Shown: positions 9,512 through 17,458 of the stretch, in pieces
How the letters are laid out: each line of letters begins with the position of its first letter
Numbering within the stretch: position 1 is the first letter of the stretch
DNA from: Methanococcus maripaludis
GTDB taxonomy: Archaea; AGJL01; Methanococci; Methanococcales; Methanococcaceae
Reading direction: 5' to 3'
Length of the DNA stretch: 64,000 nt
NCBI RefSeq assembly: GCF_013760955.1
Contig: NZ_JACDUL010000003.1
Coordinates: forward strand, 115,207-179,206
Translations under genes and position numbers: made by a program
The notes under the pieces: generated by a model
Told to the model about the DNA's origin: nothing
Databases searched by the model: none
Seen by the model: the letters and a program-made list of their open reading frames with translations, nothing else

Positions 9512-9606
9512 GGTTATCCCTCGCCTAATAACATACTATATAAAAAAGACAGAAACTAGTTTCCTCTTGTTTTGATTAGATTCTCATTTGGTTATATTAA
9601 ATTAGA

Positions 9607-9614
9607 TATTTATA
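9607..9614 (-). promoter_or_regulatory. Probable TATA box for pycBA
   Basis: Read on the reverse strand this is TATAAATA in an A/T-rich setting, about 95 bases upstream of the pycB start. It would give a leader of about 65 bases. A second TATA-like run at about 9537-9546 is too close to the start codon to be preferred. Confidence 0.4.
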
Positions 9615-9721
9615 TGTTTTTAAGGAAATTATCGAAAAAATATACATTTTTTGACGAAAAGTAGATATTTATTATTTATTAATTCAAATATACCAATTAA
9701 TTTAACCAATATTAAAAAAAG

Positions 9722-9796
9722 TGCTCCAGCCGGGATTTGAACCCGAGTCCCGGCCTCGAAAGGGCCGGATGATTGGCCGGACTACACCACTGGAGC
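9722..9796 (-). tRNA. tRNA-Glu (anticodon TTC)
   Basis: The reverse strand shows acceptor stem GCTCCAG/CTGGAGC with discriminator A. The anticodon stem CGGCC/GGCCG carries loop CTTTCGA, anticodon TTC. The T-loop region is GGGTTCAAATCCC. CCA is not encoded: the next transcript bases are CTT. It lies 30 bases downstream of tRNA-Arg and is probably cotranscribed with it. Confidence 0.95.
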
Positions 9797-9826
9797 TTGT
9801 TTATATTTCTTGAATAGTAATAATGG

Positions 9827-9901
9827 CGGACCCGGAGGGATTCGAACCCCCGATCCCCGGCTTAGAAGGCCGGTGCCGTATCCAGACTAGGCCACGGGCC
9901 C
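9827..9901 (-). tRNA. tRNA-Arg (anticodon TCT)
   Basis: The reverse strand shows acceptor stem GGGCCCG/CGGGTCC with one G-U pair and discriminator G. The anticodon stem CCGGC/GCCGG carries loop CTTCTAA, anticodon TCT, reading AGA. The T-stem GGGGG closes loop TTCGAAT. The following bases (9826-9824) read CCA on the transcript, so CCA appears encoded. Confidence 0.95.
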
Positions 9902-9950
9902 CCGTCTCCATTTAGTGTTTCAAGAGCATAGTATAGGAAGGGTATTCTAG

Positions 9951-9958
9951 TATATAAA
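9951..9958 (-). promoter_or_regulatory. TATA box of the tRNA-Arg/tRNA-Glu transcription unit
   Basis: On the reverse strand this is TTTATATA, a perfect match to the methanococcal box A. It lies about 50 bases upstream of the mature 5' end of tRNA-Arg, which implies a short 5' leader removed by RNase P. Confidence 0.7.
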
Positions 9959-10018
9959 TGTTTCGTCCAGATATACATTTGTAGATTTAGATACTCATTA
10001 GAACTGAATAATTTTGAT

Positions 10019-10534
10019 TTAATCGGTTAAATAATGAATAGAATCATTTACTAATTTTTTATGATCGAATGCAAGTTCCATTTTCATTAATTCATCTAAA
10101 CTAAATACTTCAGCATCTTTTGCATCATCACCACTTTTTAAAATTCCATTTCCATCTGCCAAAAATGCAACAGTTACAGTATGCCCCCTAGAATCCCTGT
10201 TTGGATCACTGTAAACTCCAATAAGCTTTAAATTATCAATTTCAAGACCTGTTTCTTCCTTAGCTTCTCTTTTTGCCGCTTCTTCGACTCTTTCACCATA
10301 TTCTATAAAACCGCCAGGAATTGCCCAATAATCCTTGTAAGGGTCGTTTTTTCGTTTTATGAGAACGATTCCAGAGTTATATTTTATCAAAATATCTGCA
10401 GTTAGATTTATGCATCGATAAGGTTCTACAATAACTTTTTTGGGATACTTTTCGTCTAAAAACTTAGGAATTTCGCGTAATACTTCTTTTTCTATCGATT
10501 CGTCTTTTATTTTTAATAATAAATTATATTCCAT
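10019..10534 (-). CDS. Nudix hydrolase, ADP-ribose pyrophosphatase type
   Basis: The 171-residue protein has a complete Nudix box (G-x5-E-x7-REAKEETGL), beginning GGFIEYGERVEEAAKREA near residue 73, which binds Mg and cleaves nucleoside diphosphate-X substrates. A 55-residue N-terminal extension precedes the core. The loop GVYSDPNRDSRGHTVTVAF resembles archaeal ADP-ribose pyrophosphatases, but substrate cannot be assigned from sequence alone. It stands divergently from the CobT-like gene at 10654. The region between the two starts is 119 bases. Confidence 0.85.
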   Translation of the reverse strand: MEYNLLLKIKDESIEKEVLREIPKFLDEKYPKKVIVEPYRCINLTADILIKYNSGIVLIKRKNDPYKDYWAIPGGFIEYGERVEEAAKREAKEETGLEIDNLKLIGVYSDPNRDSRGHTVTVAFLADGNGILKSGDDAKDAEVFSLDELMKMELAFDHKKLVNDSIHYLTD

Positions 10535-10653
10535 AAAATCACCGTGCTATTATTTTCTAAAAACTCCCATAATAAACTAACACAAAAAGAAAAATAGAAA
10601 ACAAAGTAAAGTATGAGATGCTAGATATATTCAGAAAATTAAAAGGAGAAATC

Positions 10654-11706
10654 ATGCCAATTATTTCAATTAACGAAAACGGATTTTTAGATAAACTTAA
10701 AGGAACCAAAGGATTATTTTCATGCGTTATATCTTCAATTGAAACTACAAAATACGTTGGAATTTCGGGAGTCAATAAACGGGTCATAGATTACACCCCT
10801 GCAGCAGATATGGAGCTTGTAACGATTGGGGAAAGTTTATCCTTAAATCACCCACCAATAGATGCAACAGGATGCCCAAGCCCCGCAACAATTGCAAGAG
10901 CAGCAGTTGATCTTTTAAAAATTCCTGTAATGACTATAGATGCAGGAAGCTATGTAAAACCAAAAATTCCATACATTTCAGTAGACCAAAGGCCAACCGG
11001 AGACATACGAAAAGGTCTTGGAATGGATAATTCGAAAGAATTAGTTAATATGGGAAAAATAATTGGAAATAACAGTATTTACGATAGTTTAGTAATTGGT
11101 GAAAGCGTTCCTGGTGGAACTACAACTGCACTTGGTGTTCTTTTAGGTTTGGGATACGATGCACGAGATAAAATAAGCTCAGGTTCAGTCGAAAACCCGA
11201 AAGACTTGAAATTAAGTGTTGTCGAAAGTGGACTTGAAACCTGTAAATCAAAAGATGTTTTTGATGTTTTAAATGCAGTTGGGGACAAAATGATGCCTGT
11301 TGTAGCAGGTATGACAATTTCTGCTGTTTCAAAAGGTAAACCTGTTTTGCTTGCAGGAGGAACCCAGATGGCATCTGTTTTAGCAGCCATTAAAGAAATT
11401 AGTCCTGAAACACTGAAAAGTGGACTTTTAGGAATAAGTACCACCGAATTTGTATTAAATGATAAAAATGCAGATTTAAAAGATATCATGGAACAAATTG
11501 GAGACGTTCCGCTATTTGCATCCAAATTTGGATATGAAAACTCAAAAATTGAGGGTTTAAAAGCTTACTGCAGCGGTTCAGTTAAAGAAGGTGTTGGTGC
11601 AGGTGGAATTGCGACATACTGCTACTCAAATGGTTTAAACCCTGAAAACATAAGATATTATGTAGAAAAAAATTATGAAATATGGTATTCAAAATTTATC
11701 CAATAA
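10654..11706 (+). CDS. CobT-like nicotinate-nucleotide phosphoribosyltransferase family protein (archaeal TIGR00303/UPF0284 type)
   Basis: The 350-residue protein belongs to the archaeal branch of the nicotinate mononucleotide:dimethylbenzimidazole phosphoribosyltransferase family. Glycine-rich signatures GESVPGGTTTALGVLLGLGY and LLAGGTQMASVLAA support this. Bacterial CobT activates the lower-ligand base of cobamides. The archaeal form may do the equivalent for the methanogen cobamide, a fitting role beside cbiC and cbiL elsewhere in the window. I start it at the ATG at 10654 (MPIISINENG), which follows AAAAGGAGAAATC; the upstream in-frame ATG at 10618 has no ribosome binding site. Substrate is inferred. 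Confidence 0.75.
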   Translation: MPIISINENGFLDKLKGTKGLFSCVISSIETTKYVGISGVNKRVIDYTPAADMELVTIGESLSLNHPPIDATGCPSPATIARAAVDLLKIPVMTIDAGSYVKPKIPYISVDQRPTGDIRKGLGMDNSKELVNMGKIIGNNSIYDSLVIGESVPGGTTTALGVLLGLGYDARDKISSGSVENPKDLKLSVVESGLETCKSKDVFDVLNAVGDKMMPVVAGMTISAVSKGKPVLLAGGTQMASVLAAIKEISPETLKSGLLGISTTEFVLNDKNADLKDIMEQIGDVPLFASKFGYENSKIEGLKAYCSGSVKEGVGAGGIATYCYSNGLNPENIRYYVEKNYEIWYSKFIQ

Positions 11707-11735
11707 TTTCAGATTTAAGAAGTATGGTGTTAATC

Positions 11736-12182
11736 ATGAAATCTAAAGTCATAGTTCTTGCAGAAGATTCTAAAACATCGCCATCAAGGCTTTTTAGGTA
11801 TTTAAATTCACTTGAATATGATATAAATGTAAAAGAAACTTGTTTTGGTGCATATATCGAAGGCGAAGATAGCGTTGTCGATGAGGTAGTTAAGCTCGTT
11901 AGGGATCTTGAAAAAAATAAGATTTTTTGTAAAGACAGGGGATTTCCGATATGGGATCAGAGAAGATGTAGGGCATTTAGAAAAGGCGGTCCAAGGGAAG
12001 GATTCCACCAGCTTGAAGCAGAACAGAAAATACTTGATAGGATTTCGAGGGCCCTTGATGCAGTAGAAAACGATGAAATTAGTGAAGACAAACTTGAAGA
12101 AAAATTCGTAAGATTACAACCTAAAAAACTCAAAGTAGATGCGTTTGAAAAAATTGCAAATGAAGTTTTAAAGGAAAATTAA
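11736..12182 (+). CDS. Probable methanogenesis marker protein 6 family
   Basis: The 148-residue soluble protein has a central KETCFGAYIEGE stretch and a basic, conserved-looking block, CKDRGFPIWDQRRCRAFRKG, followed by GPREGFHQLEAE. This matches my recollection of the methanogen-restricted marker 6 family, whose function is unknown; I cannot confirm it without a profile search. The two cysteines and clustered arginines are the most striking residues. The start at 11736 follows GGTGT; a longer in-frame version from 11682 would overlap the CobT-like gene. It lies 29 bases after that gene and 15 before hjc, so these three genes are probably cotranscribed. Confidence 0.55.
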   Translation: MKSKVIVLAEDSKTSPSRLFRYLNSLEYDINVKETCFGAYIEGEDSVVDEVVKLVRDLEKNKIFCKDRGFPIWDQRRCRAFRKGGPREGFHQLEAEQKILDRISRALDAVENDEISEDKLEEKFVRLQPKKLKVDAFEKIANEVLKEN

Positions 12183-12197
12183 TTAGTTTGGGAAATT

Positions 12198-12605
12198 ATG
12201 GCGTATAAATATCAAAAAGGATCAACTTTTGAGCGAGAACTAAAGAAAAAACTTGAAAATCAGGGATTTGCAGTTATTAGGAGTGCTGGAAGCCATGGTG
12301 TAGATTTAGTTGCAGGAAAAAAGGGAAAAAAACCAATTGTAATTGAGTGCAAATCCACATCAAAAGATAAATATTACATTCCAAACGAAGATGTGGAAAA
12401 ACTCCTTGAATTTTCAGAAACTTTTGATGGGATTCCATTTATCGCACTAAAAATCAACAGAAAATGTTTATTTATAAATCCGCACCTTTTAACATCAGCG
12501 GGTAAAAATTACGCACTTGATTACGAAAAATTATGCCCTATCGCACTCGATATCAAAGATATTGCAGAAGATAGTATTCAAAAAAAGTTAGACTCTGAAA
12601 TTTAA
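12198..12605 (+). CDS. hjc: Archaeal Holliday junction resolvase Hjc
   Basis: The 135-residue protein has the nuclease core of Hjc: GSTFERELKKKL near the N-terminus (catalytic Glu), GVDLVAG with the metal-binding Asp near residue 36, and IECKST with the E-x-K pair near 50. It forms a dimer that cuts four-way DNA junctions in recombination and fork repair. Length is typical. It is the last of a three-gene plus-strand group with the CobT-like and marker-6-like genes. Confidence 0.9.
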   Translation: MAYKYQKGSTFERELKKKLENQGFAVIRSAGSHGVDLVAGKKGKKPIVIECKSTSKDKYYIPNEDVEKLLEFSETFDGIPFIALKINRKCLFINPHLLTSAGKNYALDYEKLCPIALDIKDIAEDSIQKKLDSEI

Positions 12606-12651
12606 GTTATTATTGCTATTTTATCATTTTTTAAATTTAACTAAACCCGAA

Positions 12652-13065
12652 TCATTCCATAGTATTTATCAACATTTTTGTTATTGAAATGCTGAGATAT
12701 GCTGCTCTTTTTGGTTTAATTATTATTGAAGAATGCTCTTCTTCTTTGTGAATCCCAATCAATATCGAAGCGGTTCTTTTTTCGTCTGCTGGAAGTATCG
12801 CAATTGATACTCTGCTTTCATTTGCAAAACAGGTTCCAACATCTTGAATTTTTTGAAGTTTTATACCTTCTTTTTTGAATTTACGGTTTATTTCTTCAGC
12901 AGAAACCACTCCCTGATTTAAAAGTGTTACAAACAGTGCAGATGTTTCTAAATCCATTGAAACATTATCTAACAGATTTTCTTCCTCATCAACCAATTTA
13001 AAAATAATTTCGTTGTTTTCGTAAGCCAAAACCAAAGACTTTCCCTGTGCACCAGATATACTCAT
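12652..13065 (-). CDS. Conserved hypothetical protein
   Basis: I do not recognise this 137-residue soluble protein. It alternates short hydrophobic strands with acidic segments, consistent with an alpha/beta fold, and has no signal peptide or membrane segment. The start is put at the ATG at 13065 (MSISGAQGKS) because GGTGAGGGG lies directly before it. A longer frame from 13116 is open but lacks a site. It is transcribed after the TrmJ-like gene, 71 bases downstream of it. Confidence 0.6.
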   Translation of the reverse strand: MSISGAQGKSLVLAYENNEIIFKLVDEEENLLDNVSMDLETSALFVTLLNQGVVSAEEINRKFKKEGIKLQKIQDVGTCFANESRVSIAILPADEKRTASILIGIHKEEEHSSIIIKPKRAAYLSISITKMLINTME

Positions 13066-13136
13066 TCCCCTCACCTTTTCCGCCATACTATAGATACTAT
13101 TTATTATCATTTGCAATATTTAAAAAACTTTCCATA

Positions 13137-13841
13137 TTATTTCGGATATTTATCTTTAAAAACACCTATCAACGAATTTGCTTCTTTTCCGGAAATAAAC
13201 GCCCTACCGACAATTCTTTTAAAAATCGTCTTGCAAATGTCTTTTCTATATTCGGGTACATCTTTTGAACGGTCTACAAATTCGTTAAAAAATCTAAGAA
13301 GAGCATTTTTTTCGTCAATTGATGCGTTTTTCATATTTAAATCGTAAGGACTGTCTTCTGAAAGTGATTCAAAGTATATTTCATAAAGCAACACTGAAAC
13401 AGCGTGAGAAAGATTCATTATCGGATATTTGTTTGATGTTGGAACTGAAACCAAGATATCGCAGAGTTCAACGTCTTCGTTTTTTAATCCATCGTCTTCC
13501 CGTCCAAAAACGATTCCCAAACTACCATTAAGTTCTACGTGTTTTTTTGCAAGTTCCCTTGGAGTAATTGGAACCCGATTTACATTTCTATCTCCACAAA
13601 CCGCCCCTGTTGTTGCAACTGTAAAATCAATATCAAAAATTGCATCTTCGAGCGTTGAATAAAATTTAGTATTGTTAAGTATATTTTTAGCATGAACTGC
13701 CCGAATATATGCCTCTTCATCTAAAATTTCAGAATTTCCAACTATCCTTAATTCTTCGACATCAAAATTCATCATGTTTCTTGCAATGGCCCCTAAATTT
13801 CCCCCGTATTTAGGATTAACTAGTATAACTACAGTTTTCAC
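13137..13841 (-). CDS. TrmJ-like tRNA ribose methyltransferase (SPOUT/TrmH group 1)
   Basis: The 234-residue protein is a SpoU-class SPOUT methyltransferase. The N-terminal VILVNPKYGGNLGAIARNM is the RNA-contacting motif 1. GIVFGREDDGLKNEDVELCD (motif 2) and PIMNLSHAVSVLLYE (motif 3) form the knotted S-adenosylmethionine site. Members of this group methylate the 2'-OH of nucleotide 32 in tRNA anticodon loops. Length and order of motifs fit archaeal TrmJ. Confidence 0.85.
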   Translation of the reverse strand: MKTVVILVNPKYGGNLGAIARNMMNFDVEELRIVGNSEILDEEAYIRAVHAKNILNNTKFYSTLEDAIFDIDFTVATTGAVCGDRNVNRVPITPRELAKKHVELNGSLGIVFGREDDGLKNEDVELCDILVSVPTSNKYPIMNLSHAVSVLLYEIYFESLSEDSPYDLNMKNASIDEKNALLRFFNEFVDRSKDVPEYRKDICKTIFKRIVGRAFISGKEANSLIGVFKDKYPK

Positions 13842-14018
13842 ATTATCACAAACTTTTTGGTTAACTTCCTATTTCGATTTTCTCTTATAATTCTTATGCA
13901 TTCTGACTAAATATCAGTTATTGCTAAAAATTTTAAAATTAAAAATTTAAAAATAGATTTTGATTTAACACTTCACCCGAAAAACAGAACAACAAATGCG
14001 AAAAAAATAATTTTAAAT

Positions 14019-14732
14019 TTAAAGTATAAGCTGGTAAAATAAAACTGCAAAAGCTCCACCGCTGAGCGTTGCCATAAAATTAACGTGTTCATTGTTCATT
14101 AATCCTTTTCTCTCGAAAACAGCCCCGAGTAAACTATCTGCAAAGTTTCCAATCATTCCCGAAATTGTTGCAGTCCAAAATATTGCAGTATCGTTAAAAA
14201 GAGCGTATGCGAGTATTCCTATCAAAAAAGATCCGAGTAACCCTGCAAAAGTTCCACAAACTGTTATTGCACCATCGGTTCCTGTTTTTGCAGTTTTAAA
14301 ATTTGTTATAAGTCTTGGAGTTTCCCTTGAAAGCATTCCAAGTTCTGATGAAAAAGTATCAGAATTTGCAGCTGCAATAGCCCCAATATATCCAACAAGA
14401 GCCATTTCTTCAGTAATTATGCCTATAGAATAAGCTAAAACAAATAACACTGCCATTAAACCATTTGCAAGCACGTTTTTTAACGACCTTCTTGATTCCG
14501 CCATTTTTATTGTCTTTTTAAAACCATAACCCATTTTACTTACGAGGCTTCCAAGGACTAAAAACGTGATAAGAAGCAATAACCACTTTAAATCTGCTAA
14601 AAATAATATCGTAAATGCCATTATCGAAGATCCAACTATCCCTAATTTATCGAGATACTTCTTTTTATGAATTAGTGCTGCGAGTATCAACGTAATAGAT
14701 GCCGAGTAAATTATCTTCAATAACATGTCCAT
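14019..14732 (-). CDS. DUF92 family integral membrane protein
   Basis: The 237-residue protein has about six to seven membrane segments. It carries the DUF92 signature GAIAAANSDTFSSELG and the later GNFADSLLGAVFERKG. The family includes plant and cyanobacterial phytyl-phosphate kinases (VTE6), so a role in isoprenoid alcohol or lipid phosphate metabolism is possible but inferred. I start it at 14732 (MDMLLKII) after GGTGAATTTA; the in-frame ATG 12 bases earlier overlaps that site. The upstream region holds two adjacent inverted repeats. Confidence 0.75.
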   Translation of the reverse strand: MDMLLKIIYSASITLILAALIHKKKYLDKLGIVGSSIMAFTILFLADLKWLLLLITFLVLGSLVSKMGYGFKKTIKMAESRRSLKNVLANGLMAVLFVLAYSIGIITEEMALVGYIGAIAAANSDTFSSELGMLSRETPRLITNFKTAKTGTDGAITVCGTFAGLLGSFLIGILAYALFNDTAIFWTATISGMIGNFADSLLGAVFERKGLMNNEHVNFMATLSGGAFAVLFYQLIL

Positions 14733-14760
14733 TAAATTCACCATATATGCATAACTACAA

Positions 14761-14792
14761 AAGATTATTAAATCTTACGGTATCCATCGTAA
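14761..14792. promoter_or_regulatory. Two adjacent inverted repeats upstream of the DUF92 gene
   Basis: AAGATT-N4-AATCTT (14761-14776) is followed by TTACG-N8-CGTAA (14775-14792), sharing two bases. They lie 29-60 bases before the DUF92 start codon. They could be operators or leader hairpins; no regulator is identified. Confidence 0.35.
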
Positions 14793-15113
14793 CATGTAAA
14801 TTAATTATTATTTTTAAAATAACAGAAAAACTAGCTAATTTTGAGTATTAGCCTCTTTTTCTTTAAAATCCTTAATTGTCGCATGAATATTATTAATATT
14901 AAATAATCATTCAAAGTTTCTTATAACATTCTCAAATAAATCATTCAATAACTACTCAAAGATTTCAAATCCCGTAATTTCACAAAATAATTATGTGTAA
15001 CTCAATATATAAATTATTACGATATATCAGTCCTTAAAAATTAGTAACAACTGTTTTTAAAATTTTTTGAATAGTTAGATTGATAAATTTTTAGGCATTT
15101 TAAAAATATCATT

Positions 15114-15121
15114 TTTATATA
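15114..15121 (+). promoter_or_regulatory. TATA box of the HIT-family gene
   Basis: TTTATATA lies 51 bases before the chosen start codon. It predicts a start site near 15146 and a leader of about 25 bases that includes the AAGGTGAT ribosome binding site. Confidence 0.6.
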
Positions 15122-15171
15122 CCATTTAAACCATATCGGTTATTCGAAATAAAATTAAGGTGATTTTAATC

Positions 15172-15564
15172 ATGTGTATTTTTTGCGATATTGTTAAAGG
15201 AGATATTCCTGCAAGAATAATTTACGAAGACGACAAGTTTATGGCATTTATGGATGCATTTCCAAGAGCAGTTGGCCACACACTGATAATTCCAAAAGAG
15301 CACTTTGAAACGTTTGATGAATTACCACAAGAACTCGCATGCGAAATGATGGCAGTTATTCACAAAATTGTAAAAAAACTCGAAAAACTAGAAATGGACG
15401 GATACAACCTTTTAAATAACAACAAACAGGTTTCAGGCCAGGAAGTTCCGCACGTTCATTTCCACATTATTCCACGATACGAAAATGAAGGATATCCTGT
15501 TTACGTTTTAAAAGATCCAGTAAACGTTGATCTTGATTCAATTTACGACAAAATAATGGAATAA
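15172..15564 (+). CDS. HIT family nucleotide hydrolase/transferase
   Basis: The 130-residue protein starts MCIFCDIVKGDIPARI, as most prokaryotic HIT proteins do. It contains the histidine triad HVHFHIIPR near residues 90-98, whose middle histidine forms the nucleotidyl intermediate. Hint-type enzymes hydrolyse adenosine phosphoramidates or dinucleoside polyphosphates. Two N-terminal cysteines may bind zinc with later residues. The start is the ATG at 15172, since AAGGTGAT at 15157-15164 is its ribosome binding site; an upstream GTG in frame is part of that site. Confidence 0.9.
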   Translation: MCIFCDIVKGDIPARIIYEDDKFMAFMDAFPRAVGHTLIIPKEHFETFDELPQELACEMMAVIHKIVKKLEKLEMDGYNLLNNNKQVSGQEVPHVHFHIIPRYENEGYPVYVLKDPVNVDLDSIYDKIME

Positions 15565-15604
15565 TAGAATATTTAAAAATAAAACTCAAATAAAAAAGTA
15601 AATT

Positions 15605-16243
15605 TTAAATTCTTTCGTTTTTGCTCAATGCGATAATTCCGTTAATAACTGAAACTGCAACAGGAGTTCCTCCTTTTGGACCAGTAGTGGAAATTGATGG
15701 AATATTTGTAGTTCTTAATAATTCTTTTGATTCTGCTGCTTTTACAAAACCAACCGGGGCTCCGACAACTAATTTTGGGGTTATTCCTTCTTCCTTATTC
15801 AATCTTATAACTTCAAGAAGTGCAGTAGGTGCATTTCCAATAACCACAATTCCTCCATCTATTAATCCTTTTGAAGCTCGAATTGAGGCTACTGCTCTAG
15901 TAATCTGCTCTTTTTTTGCGAGTTCATAAACTTCTTTTTCAGAAATTGTACACAATATGTCATTATATCGTATTCCTGCTTTTACCATTGAAATATCTGC
16001 AATTATTGGTTTTTTATCACCTAATGCAGTAAGTCCACTTTCGATTGGATTATTATCAAATTTAACGAGTTTTGAATATTCGGGGTCTGCAGTTGCATGA
16101 ACTACCCTTTCAATTATTCCCATTTCTTCATCAGAATATAATACAACATTTTTTCCCAGAACTTCACTTATTTTTGTTTTCACAATTTCTCTAGATCGAT
16201 CTGCAATGTCTTTTCCATCTTTGGTTACTGCACCCATGAACAT
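15605..16243 (-). CDS. cbiC: Cobalt-precorrin-8 methylmutase
   Basis: The 212-residue protein has the CbiC/CobH hallmark ERVVHATADPEY near residue 46, whose histidine moves the methyl group from C11 to C12 of cobalt-precorrin-8 to form cobyrinate. Later motifs GNAPTALLEV, GAPVGFVKAAESK and TTGPKGGTPVAVSVING are complete. AGGTGGTAAG sets the start at 16243. It is the third gene of a minus-strand group, 8 bases after the small acidic gene at 16252. cbiL at 26849 is another gene of the same pathway. Confidence 0.93.
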   Translation of the reverse strand: MFMGAVTKDGKDIADRSREIVKTKISEVLGKNVVLYSDEEMGIIERVVHATADPEYSKLVKFDNNPIESGLTALGDKKPIIADISMVKAGIRYNDILCTISEKEVYELAKKEQITRAVASIRASKGLIDGGIVVIGNAPTALLEVIRLNKEEGITPKLVVGAPVGFVKAAESKELLRTTNIPSISTTGPKGGTPVAVSVINGIIALSKNERI

Positions 16244-16251
16244 CTTACCAC

Positions 16252-16542
16252 CTAAAGAACTGCCAGTATGATTTTTTTGTCACTGTCTTCTGGAATGTGT
16301 GCTACTTCCAAAACATCCCTTGAAATATTTTCTATGTCGAACTCCATGAGTCCAAATGTTTTATTATCCGTATCTACTCGATAATGAGTCCCCTCTTTTG
16401 AATCGATGGTTCCTTCAACATGGCATCTTCCAAAGTAAACTTCAATGTAGTCTCCTTCATCTACTTCGTTATCCATGTACTCGATCATCTTTTCTTCCGT
16501 AACTTCAATCCTGATCTCTTCAGTGTATTCTGGTTCACTCAT
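16252..16542 (-). CDS. Small acidic archaeal protein, possibly DUF2097
   Basis: This 96-residue protein is strongly acidic, with an EGDYIEVYFGRCHVEGTI stretch that looks like a small beta-barrel. It may belong to the archaeal DUF2097 family, but I am not certain. The start is the ATG at 16542 after GGTGAAAATA. It lies between the DUF63 gene (16 bases) and cbiC (8 bases), so the three form an operon; a link to cobamide synthesis is only suggested by position. Confidence 0.6.
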   Translation of the reverse strand: MSEPEYTEEIRIEVTEEKMIEYMDNEVDEGDYIEVYFGRCHVEGTIDSKEGTHYRVDTDNKTFGLMEFDIENISRDVLEVAHIPEDSDKKIILAVL

Positions 16543-16558
16543 TATTTTCACCTAAATA

Positions 16559-17365
16559 TTAAACTCCCATAACTGTCCTGAACAAGTTTCTAAGACCCGG
16601 CGCAAGTCCGAGAGCCATTACTGTTATTTTTAAAATATTCCTTAAATTATCATCTTTAACTTCTTTGTTAAATATATCTAAAACCAAGAGTACTACAAGC
16701 ATTTTTAATGGTATTATACTGTATGGGCCAAGATAATCCATGAAAAGTCTTGGTACAGGGTGCTGTTCCCAATACCCGAACACACCAATTCCAACAGATG
16801 TTGCAGATGCATCTACAAGCTGTGAAAATATCGCATATTTGTCTATTCTCTCAATTTTTACTTTTCTTAGCTTTTCAACAATATATACAAGCGCATAATA
16901 GCTTGTAATCAAAATTCCAGAAACGTAAACAAGCGCTTCTGGATGAGTTATTCTACTCGAAAACTCGAAAAGCATGTACAAAATTGGTACAACTGCCATT
17001 GCTATTGAAAGTAGATAATACTTCTTTTTTAAAAGAATTCCTGAAATTATTATTGAAAGCATGTAATAAAGACCAATTGTAACAACTATTCCGGGCGTAA
17101 CAGTATAATAAAGCCTTGGAAATAGTCCTGCATCAACCAGCGCTCTCATTAACGTTATCAAAATCACATAAAATACGGTAACTTCTGCAAATCTGCGGTC
17201 GATTGCTATTTTAAGTTTTAAACATACTTGGTAAAAAGTATAAACCATTACAAAGAGTAAAATTCCGTAAGTAATTTCTTGAATTAAATTATAACCCTGT
17301 TTGGTATCTATCGGGTAAATATAGTATCTGTAAATAAATTCCCTAATTAAAAGCATCCCATTCAT
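16559..17365 (-). CDS. DUF63 family integral membrane protein
   Basis: The 268-residue protein has about seven membrane segments. It carries motifs I associate with archaeal DUF63: QLVDASATSVGIG followed by YWEQHPVPRLF, with acidic and histidine residues in a membrane setting. Family function is unknown. It is the first gene of a three-gene minus-strand operon ending with cbiC. No signal peptide beyond the first membrane segment is apparent. Confidence 0.75.
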   Translation of the reverse strand: MNGMLLIREFIYRYYIYPIDTKQGYNLIQEITYGILLFVMVYTFYQVCLKLKIAIDRRFAEVTVFYVILITLMRALVDAGLFPRLYYTVTPGIVVTIGLYYMLSIIISGILLKKKYYLLSIAMAVVPILYMLFEFSSRITHPEALVYVSGILITSYYALVYIVEKLRKVKIERIDKYAIFSQLVDASATSVGIGVFGYWEQHPVPRLFMDYLGPYSIIPLKMLVVLLVLDIFNKEVKDDNLRNILKITVMALGLAPGLRNLFRTVMGV

Positions 17366-17458
17366 TAAGTCACCGTAAATAAGACTAAATTAATAAACTG
17401 TAATCAAAAATAACTATGGATAATTCTATTTAATTCTACCGATATTAAAAAATTAGGT

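Larger units (their letters stand above)
14733..15171. other. Intergenic region, 439 bases: dyads, HIT-gene promoter and a possible eroded reading frame
   Basis: This AT-rich gap holds three things. Near the DUF92 start are adjacent inverted repeats (14761-14792). In the middle (14835-14990, reverse strand) one frame reads like protein but contains a TAG and a TGA and has no start. At 15114-15121 is a TTTATATA box for the HIT gene. I see no tRNA or transposon remnant. Confidence 0.5.

Noticed and set aside
10557..10787. Minus-strand frame over the start of the CobT-like gene
   Set aside because: It has no ribosome binding site and is explained by the gene on the other strand.
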